Origin: Winogradskyella costae
GTDB taxonomy: Bacteria > Bacteroidota > Bacteroidia > Flavobacteriales > Flavobacteriaceae
Reading direction: 5' to 3'
NCBI RefSeq assembly: GCF_013403865.1
Contig: NZ_JABFDK010000004.1
Location: 1 to 64,000 of the forward strand
DNA length: 64,000 nucleotides
Positions 52,270 through 60,370 of this stretch are shown here, one piece after another. A program made the translations under genes and the position numbers. Position 1 is the stretch's first letter; every line of letters starts with the position of its first letter. The notes below the pieces were generated by a model. That model worked only from the letters and a program-made list of their open reading frames with translations. It was not told where the DNA came from and made no database searches.

Positions 52270-55127
52270 AATTTTTGCATTATAAATATGGATTTATTCC
52301 CTTTTTCGTATTGATCTGGATAAAGTTCTTGCTCTGAATACGAGATATTCCATTTTTTAGAATTATTCAGAAAATGCAATCGGTCTTTTAAAACACTCGA
52401 TGACTTCACCCCTTGACGTTGTCCCTTAGCTGTATTTACAAATCCTACTCCGTCATCTATAATTTCTACAATTAAACTATCCTCATCTCCTTTTTTAAAA
52501 TTAACTGTAACTGTCCCGTTGTCTTCCTTATTGAATAAACCATGATTGATGGCATTTTCAATAATAGGTTGTAAAATCATGGTAGGCACTTTTATATCTT
52601 CCACAAATAAACCGTCATCAACATTAATTTTAAAACTTAGTTTCTCCTTAAAACGCAGTTTTTCTATTTCTAAATAACTTTGAAGCAAGCTTATTTCTGA
52701 AGCTAATGAGATTTCGTTTTCTTTAGAGAGTTCGAAAAATTGTCTGATAAGTTTAGAGAATTTCACCAGATACCTTTCTGATGCTTCAAAATCATTTTCG
52801 TTAATATAAAATTGAATTGCCGCTAAGGAGTTGAACACAAAATGGGGATTCATCTGTGAGCGTAAGGCTTTTAGCTGAAGCTCTATTAGACGTTTATCTT
52901 CAAATATTTTTTGATTCTTTTTAAATTCAGATTTTTTAACAATGAATCTCGATATTAAAACAATAAGAAAAATACCGATTAATACTACTATGAGTTTAAA
53001 CCAAAACGTTTGCCACCACAAGGCTTTAACTTTGAAACTTATATCCTTTGAAATGGACTTATTATATACCTGAAACACATAATTTCCTGGCTGAAGATTA
53101 TTATAATTTACGGAATTAATTGTGGTATGAACCCAATCGGTTTGCAAGGGTTCTAACTTATAGAAATACCCTTCATTTTTAAGCCTATCTTCGGAATAAT
53201 CGATAGTTTCAAATTTAAAATTTACCGTATTGTTATTGTCATAACGAAATGCAGTATGACCTTTAGTAATGGATTGTTGATTATATGTGGCTTCAGTGAT
53301 AAAGACATCAATTAATAAATCATTTTTTGTCTGATTAAGTGGTACAATGGCCAATCCATTATTAGTCCCAACAATTAAATCTTCTTTGACAACACTAACG
53401 GTATTAATATTGTTATTTGGTAAACCATCGTTACTATTATACGCTTTAACTAATTTGTATTCGTTGTTGATCTTGGTATAATGCAACACACCAGAATTAG
53501 TTGCTAACCAAATCGCGTTGTCTTGAATAAATGCGTCTTGAACGATTAAAAATTCAGAATATTCTAAAGGCTTCATCGTTCTTAAATCCGAAATATAGCT
53601 CCCAAAACCATCGGTATTAATTAAAATATCTGATTCCGATAATGCTTTAATACTGAGTATTGGTTTATTAAAAATTCCATCGTCGAACTCTATTTTTTTT
53701 ATAGTATCGCTTTCTAATTCCTTTAAGCCATTATTGGTGGCTATGATCAATCGGGAATTAAAAACTAAGAAATCATTAGCTCCTTTTAGAATGATATCTT
53801 TTTCTATATTAAAGCTCTCAGCATTTATTTTAAAAATTCCAAAAGAATAAATACCATATAAATTGGACTTAAAAAAAGTCAGTTTCTTTACAAACGAGTT
53901 AATATGTCGTGATGATTTGGCATTTTCATTAAAGTTGATGTCTACTCTTTTTTGTTCTCCTTCGGAAATAATGCCTGAATATTTTAAGAAATACGTACGC
54001 TTAAGGCTATCAATGTAAACTCCGCCAAAATTATAATCGTCAGAAGCTATATAGGGATCAAAGGTTTTATTTATAGGATTGTATTTGAAGAATCCTTTAT
54101 TATAAACACTTGCAAACAACTCGTTATTTATATAATTTAAGTTTTGAACTTTTTCATTATTAAAGTGGTAAACTATGTTTTGCTTTATGTAAGGTAATTT
54201 ATAAACTCCGTTAGTAAACGTAGCTAGCCATACCGTATTCTGTTGGTCTATAAAACCAAAATGTGCATTTAACTCTGGCGGAAAGAAAAAAGGATTTGAG
54301 ATATGTAGATCCCTATTCAGTGTGCCTACAAAGCGATCTCCTGAGATTTGAATTGAATTTCCAATTAAATTAATTCTAGGGTATTTTAAGGTTTCTATAC
54401 CAACTTCATCTATAAATTTAAAACTTTTTAAAGCATATGTTTTTAGATTTAAAATACTATAAGTTTTTTCCGAAGCCCAAAAAAATAAGCTATCACTTAT
54501 CTGACCTCGAGAACTATTTTGATTAATAATACCTTTAGTAGAGCTTTTACTTAAAATATGATTTTGGTTATCATAAACATTTAGGATTTCATCTTCTAAC
54601 CTCATGCCTAAATAAGCCACCTTATCATTAAAAACAGTGGTATAATCTTCTCTTGTTTTATTTTCTATTTGAATTTCAAAACTTCTCCATACGTTATTTT
54701 CTAACTTATAAATCTTTTTGGGTCCTGCCGGATATACTTCATTATTTAGCTGAATTGAGTATATAGGGTTTATGGTTTCTTCTTCATTTTTATTAGGAAA
54801 TGATAACACACTATCATTCTCTATATATCCCAAATGCGTTGATTTGGATAGGTACCAAATTTTACCATCTGGCGTGGGAAAAGCATCCCAAACATCATTA
54901 TTAGGTAAACCTTGTTTTGTAGTAAAGGTTTTAAATGTTTTACCATTATATCTCACCATGCCTTTATCGGTTAAAAACCACATAAAGCCTTTGGCGTCTT
55001 GCATAATAGTATAGACGTGATTACTTGGCAAACCGTTCTTTGTAGCGTAATTGGTATATTGTTGTGCAAATGAAAAACTCCATATCAGAAGAAAATAAAT
55101 TGAGATATGGAGCTTGTTATGTTTCAA
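52266..55127 (-). CDS. Reg_prop/Y_Y_Y sensor with LytS-type histidine kinase
   Basis: A 953-residue sensor. It has a signal peptide (cleavage after S-F-A-Q) and a large periplasmic beta-propeller part built of Reg_prop units, such as G-L-P-S-N-H-V-Y and G-L-P-N-N-D-V-W near residues 32-80 and G-L-P-N-N-N-I-N near 560. A Y_Y_Y domain (about 640-690) and a transmembrane helix (about 705-728) follow. Then comes a His_kinase domain with phospho-acceptor in Q-M-N-P-H-F-V-F-N-S-L and ATP motif I-I-E-N-A-I-N-H-G. Such receptors often sense surface substrates. It lies upstream of, and overlaps, its LytTR partner. Confidence 0.9.
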   Translation of the reverse strand: MKHNKLHISIYFLLIWSFSFAQQYTNYATKNGLPSNHVYTIMQDAKGFMWFLTDKGMVRYNGKTFKTFTTKQGLPNNDVWDAFPTPDGKIWYLSKSTHLGYIENDSVLSFPNKNEEETINPIYSIQLNNEVYPAGPKKIYKLENNVWRSFEIQIENKTREDYTTVFNDKVAYLGMRLEDEILNVYDNQNHILSKSSTKGIINQNSSRGQISDSLFFWASEKTYSILNLKTYALKSFKFIDEVGIETLKYPRINLIGNSIQISGDRFVGTLNRDLHISNPFFFPPELNAHFGFIDQQNTVWLATFTNGVYKLPYIKQNIVYHFNNEKVQNLNYINNELFASVYNKGFFKYNPINKTFDPYIASDDYNFGGVYIDSLKRTYFLKYSGIISEGEQKRVDINFNENAKSSRHINSFVKKLTFFKSNLYGIYSFGIFKINAESFNIEKDIILKGANDFLVFNSRLIIATNNGLKELESDTIKKIEFDDGIFNKPILSIKALSESDILINTDGFGSYISDLRTMKPLEYSEFLIVQDAFIQDNAIWLATNSGVLHYTKINNEYKLVKAYNSNDGLPNNNINTVSVVKEDLIVGTNNGLAIVPLNQTKNDLLIDVFITEATYNQQSITKGHTAFRYDNNNTVNFKFETIDYSEDRLKNEGYFYKLEPLQTDWVHTTINSVNYNNLQPGNYVFQVYNKSISKDISFKVKALWWQTFWFKLIVVLIGIFLIVLISRFIVKKSEFKKNQKIFEDKRLIELQLKALRSQMNPHFVFNSLAAIQFYINENDFEASERYLVKFSKLIRQFFELSKENEISLASEISLLQSYLEIEKLRFKEKLSFKINVDDGLFVEDIKVPTMILQPIIENAINHGLFNKEDNGTVTVNFKKGDEDSLIVEIIDDGVGFVNTAKGQRQGVKSSSVLKDRLHFLNNSKKWNISYSEQELYPDQYEKGNKSIFIMQKL

Positions 55128-55272
55128 TAAAATTGTTTGTCTTTATGTCTTACTGGAATGAAGGCTAAATATAAGTGTAAATTTAATCTTTAATTATTTT
55201 TTTAGTCGAAATACAATTTCTGTTCTACATTATAAACTTAGCAATCAAGCTCTATGTAACGTTTGTTTGTTT

Positions 55273-56313
55273 TTATTGACCTAATGCTATAAAATTTCCG
55301 AAACCAGTTCCTAAAGAAGATTCTAATACAAAATCATTTCCACTGATATCATAAATATGAAGTCCATTTGCATCTGTTACATAAGCGTAATTCCCATTTA
55401 ATGCTACACCACTTGATCTCGATAGTATTTTCATATCCTGTAAGGAAAGTGTAGCCAAATCATACATTCTAACACTATCAGAACTATTTTGCAGAGGAGC
55501 ATTTGCACTAGCTTTCATGGTTACATAAGCATTACCATTATGAATTGCGAAAGCTGTAGGATATCCTTCTATATTAACCTCGTTAACTAACGCAAGCGTC
55601 GCAGCATCGAATTGTTTTATTTTCTTATCTATTGTATTAGCAACGAAAAGATAAGTTCCATCGGTTTCAACCCAAGAATGATATTGACCAAAAGGAGCAT
55701 CACCATAAGAAGCCGTATCAACATCTGTGGTATTTGTTGTTCCTGTTGCCGAAGGAGTTCCTGGTGTTGTAACATCGTAAGAATGTAAACCGTTAGCTTG
55801 ATCGATGACAAATAATTCATTTTGAACCTTTGTGAGGCTCATAGCATCTCCACCAGAATTTAATTGACTAGTAAAATTAAAACTAGCGATATCTACAACA
55901 TGTAAACCTCTATAAACATCTGTTAAATAAGCCACATTATTAACCGTGTACATATCACTTAATAAACTAAAAGCAAGTGTATTAATTTTTTGAATCTCTG
56001 CCTGAATACTTGGTGCCGCTACATTACTAATATCTACGATACTTAAATAAGGTTCAGTAACATCATATTGAGCAACATAAGCCACATCCGGAGATACACT
56101 TACAAAGTAAGAGGTATTTACCGCAATACTATTTACTAAAGTTGGTGCGGTTGGTACAGTTATATCAATAATTTTTAAATCTGTCCCATCTGTTACATAG
56201 GCATACTCCGCATTTATTGTGCTTCCAGAACCGCTTGAAGAGCTATTATCACTACAACTAAAAGCCAATAACACGACTAATGTTGATACTATCGTTTTTA
56301 TATTTGTTTTCAT
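55273..56313 (-). CDS. LVIVD-repeat beta-propeller lipoprotein
   Basis: A 346-residue lipoprotein (lipobox A-F-S-C, Cys near 20) whose body is made of LVIVD-type propeller repeats: recurrent A-Y-V-T-D-G-x-D-L-K-I-I-D-I, A-Y-V-A-Q-Y-D, A-Y-L-T-D-V-Y-R-G-L-H-V-V-D-I and A-Y-V-T-D-A-N-G-L-H-I-Y-D-I. It should fold as a 6- to 7-bladed propeller at the cell surface or in the periplasm. The ATG at 56313 is preferred over an upstream GTG at 56337 because it gives a normal signal peptide. The ligand is unknown. Confidence 0.85.
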   Translation of the reverse strand: MKTNIKTIVSTLVVLLAFSCSDNSSSSGSGSTINAEYAYVTDGTDLKIIDITVPTAPTLVNSIAVNTSYFVSVSPDVAYVAQYDVTEPYLSIVDISNVAAPSIQAEIQKINTLAFSLLSDMYTVNNVAYLTDVYRGLHVVDIASFNFTSQLNSGGDAMSLTKVQNELFVIDQANGLHSYDVTTPGTPSATGTTNTTDVDTASYGDAPFGQYHSWVETDGTYLFVANTIDKKIKQFDAATLALVNEVNIEGYPTAFAIHNGNAYVTMKASANAPLQNSSDSVRMYDLATLSLQDMKILSRSSGVALNGNYAYVTDANGLHIYDISGNDFVLESSLGTGFGNFIALGQ

Positions 56314-56420
56314 GTGTTTATTTTTTTCGAAGGTCACATGCTGTTCGTTATTAATCAGATCTTTGTTATTAATAATTTTAACATGCTCGTTTCATAATTT
56401 TTATTATTTATTTGAATAAC

Positions 56421-56966
56421 TTATTCTCTCAACACTCTACCCTCTCCTATTATTGATCCTTGAATAGAATTATCTGTCGCAAGTAAATAATCACCTTGAA
56501 AAGAAAATTCTATATAGTCTCCTACGTTCACTGGGTGTACGGTAATTGTGCATACAACGGGATTACTTGGCATGACCGTCCAACTAGTCAAAAACGTATG
56601 ACCAGGAGTTAATTCTGTGAAATAAAAATTAGCTGTTAGACCATCCGATACTCCCCAATTAAAATTAGTTGTATTAGTAAATGACGTGAAATCTTGAAAC
56701 GTAAAATCGGCATCAACTATAACAGTCGAACCATCGGCCGTTGCCGCACCTGCTCTAAAATAAAATTTCTCAAACGTAGAATTGGGATTTGGCTCATACC
56801 ATCCTCTAGCGTAAGCATCAAAAATACGGTCAGGACCATTATTTATTGAATATTTAAAATACTCACTCGTATTTAAGGTTGGTATAATTGTATCGTCGTC
56901 ACTACTACAGCTAAAACTCAAGAGTACTAATGCCATTAAAAGCATCGATTTAAAAAATGATTTCAT
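56421..56966 (-). CDS. hypothetical lipoprotein
   Basis: A 181-residue lipoprotein with lipobox L-S-F-S-C (Cys near 20) and the S-S-D-D-D spacer typical of exported Bacteroidota lipoproteins. The mature part is beta-rich with no recognised family. It is the third gene of a run of small lipoproteins on this strand (9-base gap from the previous one). Confidence 0.7.
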   Translation of the reverse strand: MKSFFKSMLLMALVLLSFSCSSDDDTIIPTLNTSEYFKYSINNGPDRIFDAYARGWYEPNPNSTFEKFYFRAGAATADGSTVIVDADFTFQDFTSFTNTTNFNWGVSDGLTANFYFTELTPGHTFLTSWTVMPSNPVVCTITVHPVNVGDYIEFSFQGDYLLATDNSIQGSIIGEGRVLRE

Positions 56967-56975
56967 AGTATTGTT

Positions 56976-57641
56976 TTAATCTAATATTATTCCTAAAGTG
57001 CCTTCGTAATGCCCCGTAATGGAAGTGCCATCTGAAGCTAAAAACGTATAGTTTACATCGATTGTGCTATTTGCTGGTACATTTGTATCAATGTTTATTG
57101 CATTTATAATCACCGTCGGGCCTATAGTTCCTACAGCATACCAAACTCCACTTGTTTCTGGAAGGTGACCATAATCGATTCCATTTTCTGTTCCGAACGA
57201 AGGAGAAACAACTCCATCATAAGCTATTAAAGAATCTGCTGAGTAATTAGGTACACCAGTACTTAAGCTAGAACCAATATACGTATTACCAGTAGAAATT
57301 AAATCCGTAGATAAACTTGCATTATCATCTACGGATATTTTTATTAAAGCCAATTTTGAAGTTGTATTAACCGAATAGGCATACGCATAACCAAGACCTA
57401 CATCTCCAAAAGAATCTGTGATTCTCCCATCAGTAAACATAAAGTTGTAATGATCAGGATTACCATCTGCATTGCTGTCTAGTTGATCTATAGTGACGTA
57501 TGCATTTACAGTTTCATAAAATGTTGAATTTATTGTAAATCCATCTGTTGAAGCTGCTGACGTCGCATCATCGTTATTATCACAATTAAAAAAAGTAAGG
57601 GCAACAACTAGAATTAATAAGGTGTTTATTCCTAATTTCAT
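56976..57641 (-). CDS. hypothetical lipoprotein
   Basis: A 221-residue lipoprotein (lipobox T-F-F-N-C, then D-N-N-D-D) with a beta-rich mature domain. It contains Y-N-F-M-F-T-D-G-R-I and the C-terminal G-H-Y-E-G-T-L-G-I, and repeated Thr/Asp-rich strands. The pattern resembles its neighbours at 56421 and 57653, but I see no shared motif strong enough to call them paralogues. It is the middle gene of the three-lipoprotein run. Confidence 0.7.
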   Translation of the reverse strand: MKLGINTLLILVVALTFFNCDNNDDATSAASTDGFTINSTFYETVNAYVTIDQLDSNADGNPDHYNFMFTDGRITDSFGDVGLGYAYAYSVNTTSKLALIKISVDDNASLSTDLISTGNTYIGSSLSTGVPNYSADSLIAYDGVVSPSFGTENGIDYGHLPETSGVWYAVGTIGPTVIINAINIDTNVPANSTIDVNYTFLASDGTSITGHYEGTLGIILD

Positions 57642-57652
57642 TATCTACTTTT

Positions 57653-58093
57653 TTAAGGGGCTACATAATCAATTACAACACATAATTCTACCTCTTCACC
57701 TGAGGCTAGTACAATGTCTAATCGAAGCTCATCTCCTAGAGCACTTCCCGCTCTTTGACAAGTTACCACACCTGAATGAGTGGTACCATTGATTACTATT
57801 TGTGGACTTGAATCTACAGCCCCCACTGTAAGTGCTCTTGTTACTACAAATGTACTTCCTGGACTGACCGAGTGATATACCTCAACTGCGGGAATACCTG
57901 GCCCATCATTATTTGGAAAATAATCTGTAACTAAGTCCGATTCTGGTATTAAAGTTATTGTGCCTTGTATGTCTGCCGTAAGTCCTTCATAACTACAAAC
58001 ACTCATGTTTGGTGCATTGCCATCATCATTATCACAGTTAAATAAAGTAAGTGTAATGGCTAGTAATAAAATTGATTTTAAAATTGATTTCAT
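57653..58093 (-). CDS. hypothetical lipoprotein, first gene of a lipoprotein operon
   Basis: A 146-residue lipoprotein (lipobox T-L-F-N-C, then D-N-D-D-G-N). Its signal peptide M-K-S-I-L-K-S-I-L-L-L-A is very like that of its neighbours. The mature part is beta-rich with Cys residues near 33 and 114, which could form a disulfide. The next gene follows after 11 bases. Its upstream region contains the composite element at 58153-58184. Confidence 0.68.
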   Translation of the reverse strand: MKSILKSILLLAITLTLFNCDNDDGNAPNMSVCSYEGLTADIQGTITLIPESDLVTDYFPNNDGPGIPAVEVYHSVSPGSTFVVTRALTVGAVDSSPQIVINGTTHSGVVTCQRAGSALGDELRLDIVLASGEEVELCVVIDYVAP

Positions 58094-58152
58094 AATTATT
58101 ATATTTTAGTTTTTTATAATTCAGTTAACGCTTTGAAAACTGACATTCGAGG

Positions 58153-58184
58153 TTATATCAAGTGAATCGGAAAATTGTTACCCT
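58153..58184 (-). promoter_or_regulatory. composite promoter element, copy 2 (AGGGTAACAA-N13-TTGATATAA)
   Basis: Read leftward the sequence is AGGGTAACAA (58184-58175), 13 bases, TTGATATAA (58161-58153), ending 59 bases before the first lipoprotein start codon. Boxes and spacing are identical to the copy at 51442-51411. Confidence 0.6.
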
Positions 58185-58383
58185 CTAATTCTTTCTTTTT
58201 TTGAATTATTTAAAAAAAAAGATTATTTCGTGTAAGCAATCGAAAACGATTAGATACTTTTCACGACGTAAAAATCAATAGCTTATGCAAAATAAGCCGT
58301 ACACTATAAAATGCACGTTACCATATGCCTTAAAAGCGACTTCATGAAATGAAAGACAGACTTCATTCAATTATCGGTTTTGT

Positions 58384-58414
58384 TTGTACAATAGATTGAA
58401 AGGTTTTAAGTTTG
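58384..58414 (+). promoter_or_regulatory. promoter TTG-N20-TAAGTTTG
   Basis: TTG (58384-58386) and TAAGTTTG (58407-58414) match the flavobacterial -33/-7 consensus with a 20-base spacer. They lie 17 bases before the ATG at 58432. Confidence 0.6.
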
Positions 58415-58431
58415 TGTTCTAAATTTACACT

Positions 58432-58953
58432 ATGGATATTGACAACATTATCGAGTTACTTTTCAGCATTGCTCCTGCTGCTATCGTTGGCGCAGTGGCT
58501 TACTATTTTTTTAAGCAACATGTAGAAAACGAAAACAGTAGAAGACGCTTTTTATTGCAGAAAGATTTGCAAAAAGAAAGCTTTCCATTACGCTTGCAAG
58601 CCTACGAACGGATATCTCTTTTCTTAGAGCGTATTGCACCTTCTAAACTTTTAACGAGGGTCCAACCTACGTCTTCTAATAAAACAGATTATGAAAGCTT
58701 ACTAATTGCAACTATAGAACAAGAGTTAGAGCATAATTTATCGCAACAAATTTATGTTAGCGATCAATGTTGGTCAATTACTTTAGCTGCAAAAAATGCA
58801 ACCATTCAATTAATTAGAAAAGCTGCCATGCAAGAATCAACTGATACAGCTAATAAACTTAGAGAGGTTGTTTTAACCGAACTGATAGATAAGCCTGCCC
58901 CAAGTAAAGCGGCTTTAGCGTATATTAAAGAAGAAGTTAGTGATATATGGTAA
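58432..58953 (+). CDS. hypothetical single-pass membrane protein
   Basis: A 173-residue protein with one N-terminal transmembrane segment (about residues 8-25) and then a charged, helical cytosolic part (R-R-F-L-L-Q-K-D-L-Q-K-E ... ). No domain is recognised. It has a good promoter of its own and a strong terminator. It converges on bshA; I know of no functional link. Confidence 0.7.
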   Translation: MDIDNIIELLFSIAPAAIVGAVAYYFFKQHVENENSRRRFLLQKDLQKESFPLRLQAYERISLFLERIAPSKLLTRVQPTSSNKTDYESLLIATIEQELEHNLSQQIYVSDQCWSITLAAKNATIQLIRKAAMQESTDTANKLREVVLTELIDKPAPSKAALAYIKEEVSDIW

Positions 58954-58976
58954 AACCATAGACATTAAGCTTATAC

Positions 58977-59007
58977 AAAAAAGTCTTCCAAATAGGAAGA
59001 CTTTTTT
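58977..59007. terminator. bidirectional terminator between 58953 and bshA
   Basis: AAAAAAGTCTTCC (58977-58989) and GGAAGACTTTTTT (58995-59007) form a perfect 13-bp stem with a 5-base loop. A T run lies on either side, so it can end transcripts from both convergent genes. Confidence 0.9.
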
Positions 59008-59049
59008 GTATTGTATTATAAATTTTAAAAGAATATAAGTGTATTCATT

Positions 59050-60189
59050 TTAGTTATCTACTAAAAATTCTTTCAAGGTTTCTTCATATATTTTTTCATA
59101 CATAGGTACAATAGTTCTTAAATCGAATTTTTGAGATTGCACTTTTGCATTGGCTTTAAATGTCTCTAAAGTCTTAATATCCGATAAGATTTTCACGGCA
59201 TTCTTAGACATATCCTTTATAGCACCAACCTCACTTAAATACCCTGAAAAACCATCTTCATTAACTTCAGACAATCCTCCTGAATTAGTAGATATGACAG
59301 GTACACTACTCGCCATAGCTTCAAGTGCTGCTAAACCAAAACTTTCTGTTTGTGATGGTAATAAGAAGAGGTCACTAAAGCATAAAATACGATCAATTTC
59401 ATTGCTATTACCTAAGAAGATAACACGATCACTCATTCCTAACTCTTCAACTAACTGCTCTGCAGCTTCCTTTTCCGGACCTTCACCAACCATCATTAGT
59501 TTAGCTGGTAATTCTTTTTGAATATTATAAAATATTTTAATAACATCAGGAATTCGTTTTACTTCCCTAAAATTACTAATATGTGTTATGATACGCTCAT
59601 CATCATCAGCCATCATTCCTCGCTGACAGTCCGTAAATTTATGATTATGCTTCTCTAAATCTATAAAATTAGGTACCACATGAATCTCTCGTTTTATACT
59701 GAATAAGCGCATGGTATCCTTCTTCAAACTTTCCGAAACAGAAGTTACCGCATTAGATTTATTAATACTAAATGTTACTGCTGGTTTATAAAACGGGTGA
59801 CTGCCTACTAAAGTAATATCGGTACCATGCAACGTAGTTACGATAGGAACAAAAATCCCTTCGTCCTTCAGCATTTGTTGCGCCATATATGCCGCGTACG
59901 CGTGAGGAATAGCATAATGCACATGTAATAATTCAATACCATGTAACTTTACCATATCTACTAATTTACTAGATAAGGCAAGCTCATAAGGTTGATATAA
60001 AAAAAGAGGATATTCAGGCACGTGCACTTCGTGAAAATGAACATTATTACTCAACAGTTCTAAACGTACAGGTTGACTATATGTAATAAAGTGAATCTCG
60101 TGACCACATTTTGACAGCTCTAAACCTAATTCTGTTGCAACAACTCCACTTCCTCCAAAGGTAGGGTAACAAACTATTCCTATTTTCAT
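59050..60189 (-). CDS. bshA: N-acetyl-alpha-D-glucosaminyl L-malate synthase
   Basis: A 379-residue GT4 glycosyltransferase that joins N-acetylglucosamine to L-malate, the first step of bacillithiol synthesis. The N-terminus G-I-V-C-Y-P-T-F-G-G-S-G-V-V-A-T-E-L-G is diagnostic of BshA. The GT4 C-terminal motif E-S-F-G-L-A-A-L-E-A-M-A near residues 283-294 holds the catalytic Glu pair. Length is normal. Bacillithiol is the main low-molecular-weight thiol in many Bacteroidota and would serve the DinB-like proteins in this window. Confidence 0.93.
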   Translation of the reverse strand: MKIGIVCYPTFGGSGVVATELGLELSKCGHEIHFITYSQPVRLELLSNNVHFHEVHVPEYPLFLYQPYELALSSKLVDMVKLHGIELLHVHYAIPHAYAAYMAQQMLKDEGIFVPIVTTLHGTDITLVGSHPFYKPAVTFSINKSNAVTSVSESLKKDTMRLFSIKREIHVVPNFIDLEKHNHKFTDCQRGMMADDDERIITHISNFREVKRIPDVIKIFYNIQKELPAKLMMVGEGPEKEAAEQLVEELGMSDRVIFLGNSNEIDRILCFSDLFLLPSQTESFGLAALEAMASSVPVISTNSGGLSEVNEDGFSGYLSEVGAIKDMSKNAVKILSDIKTLETFKANAKVQSQKFDLRTIVPMYEKIYEETLKEFLVDN

Positions 60190-60370
60190 GTAAACCGTTT
60201 AATTTTTAAAGTTAGCAGTTTTTCTATAATCAGCTGTTAACTTTAAGTACATATTAACTTGTATCTTGGGTGATGCGTAATCATCACAACACCCTAAATA
60301 CGATATTTAAAATAGTCTAATATTTGTGAAATTCCTTACAAGGCTATTTGTATTTAACCTAGTAAAAACA

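Larger units (their letters stand above)
58094..58431. other. divergent intergenic region of 338 bases
   Basis: This region separates the leftward lipoprotein operon from the rightward gene at 58432. It holds the composite element for the left operon (58153-58184) and the TTG...TAAGTTTG promoter for the right gene (58384-58414). The middle is AT-rich with poly-A/T runs around 58190-58220. I see no gene in it. Confidence 0.5.
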
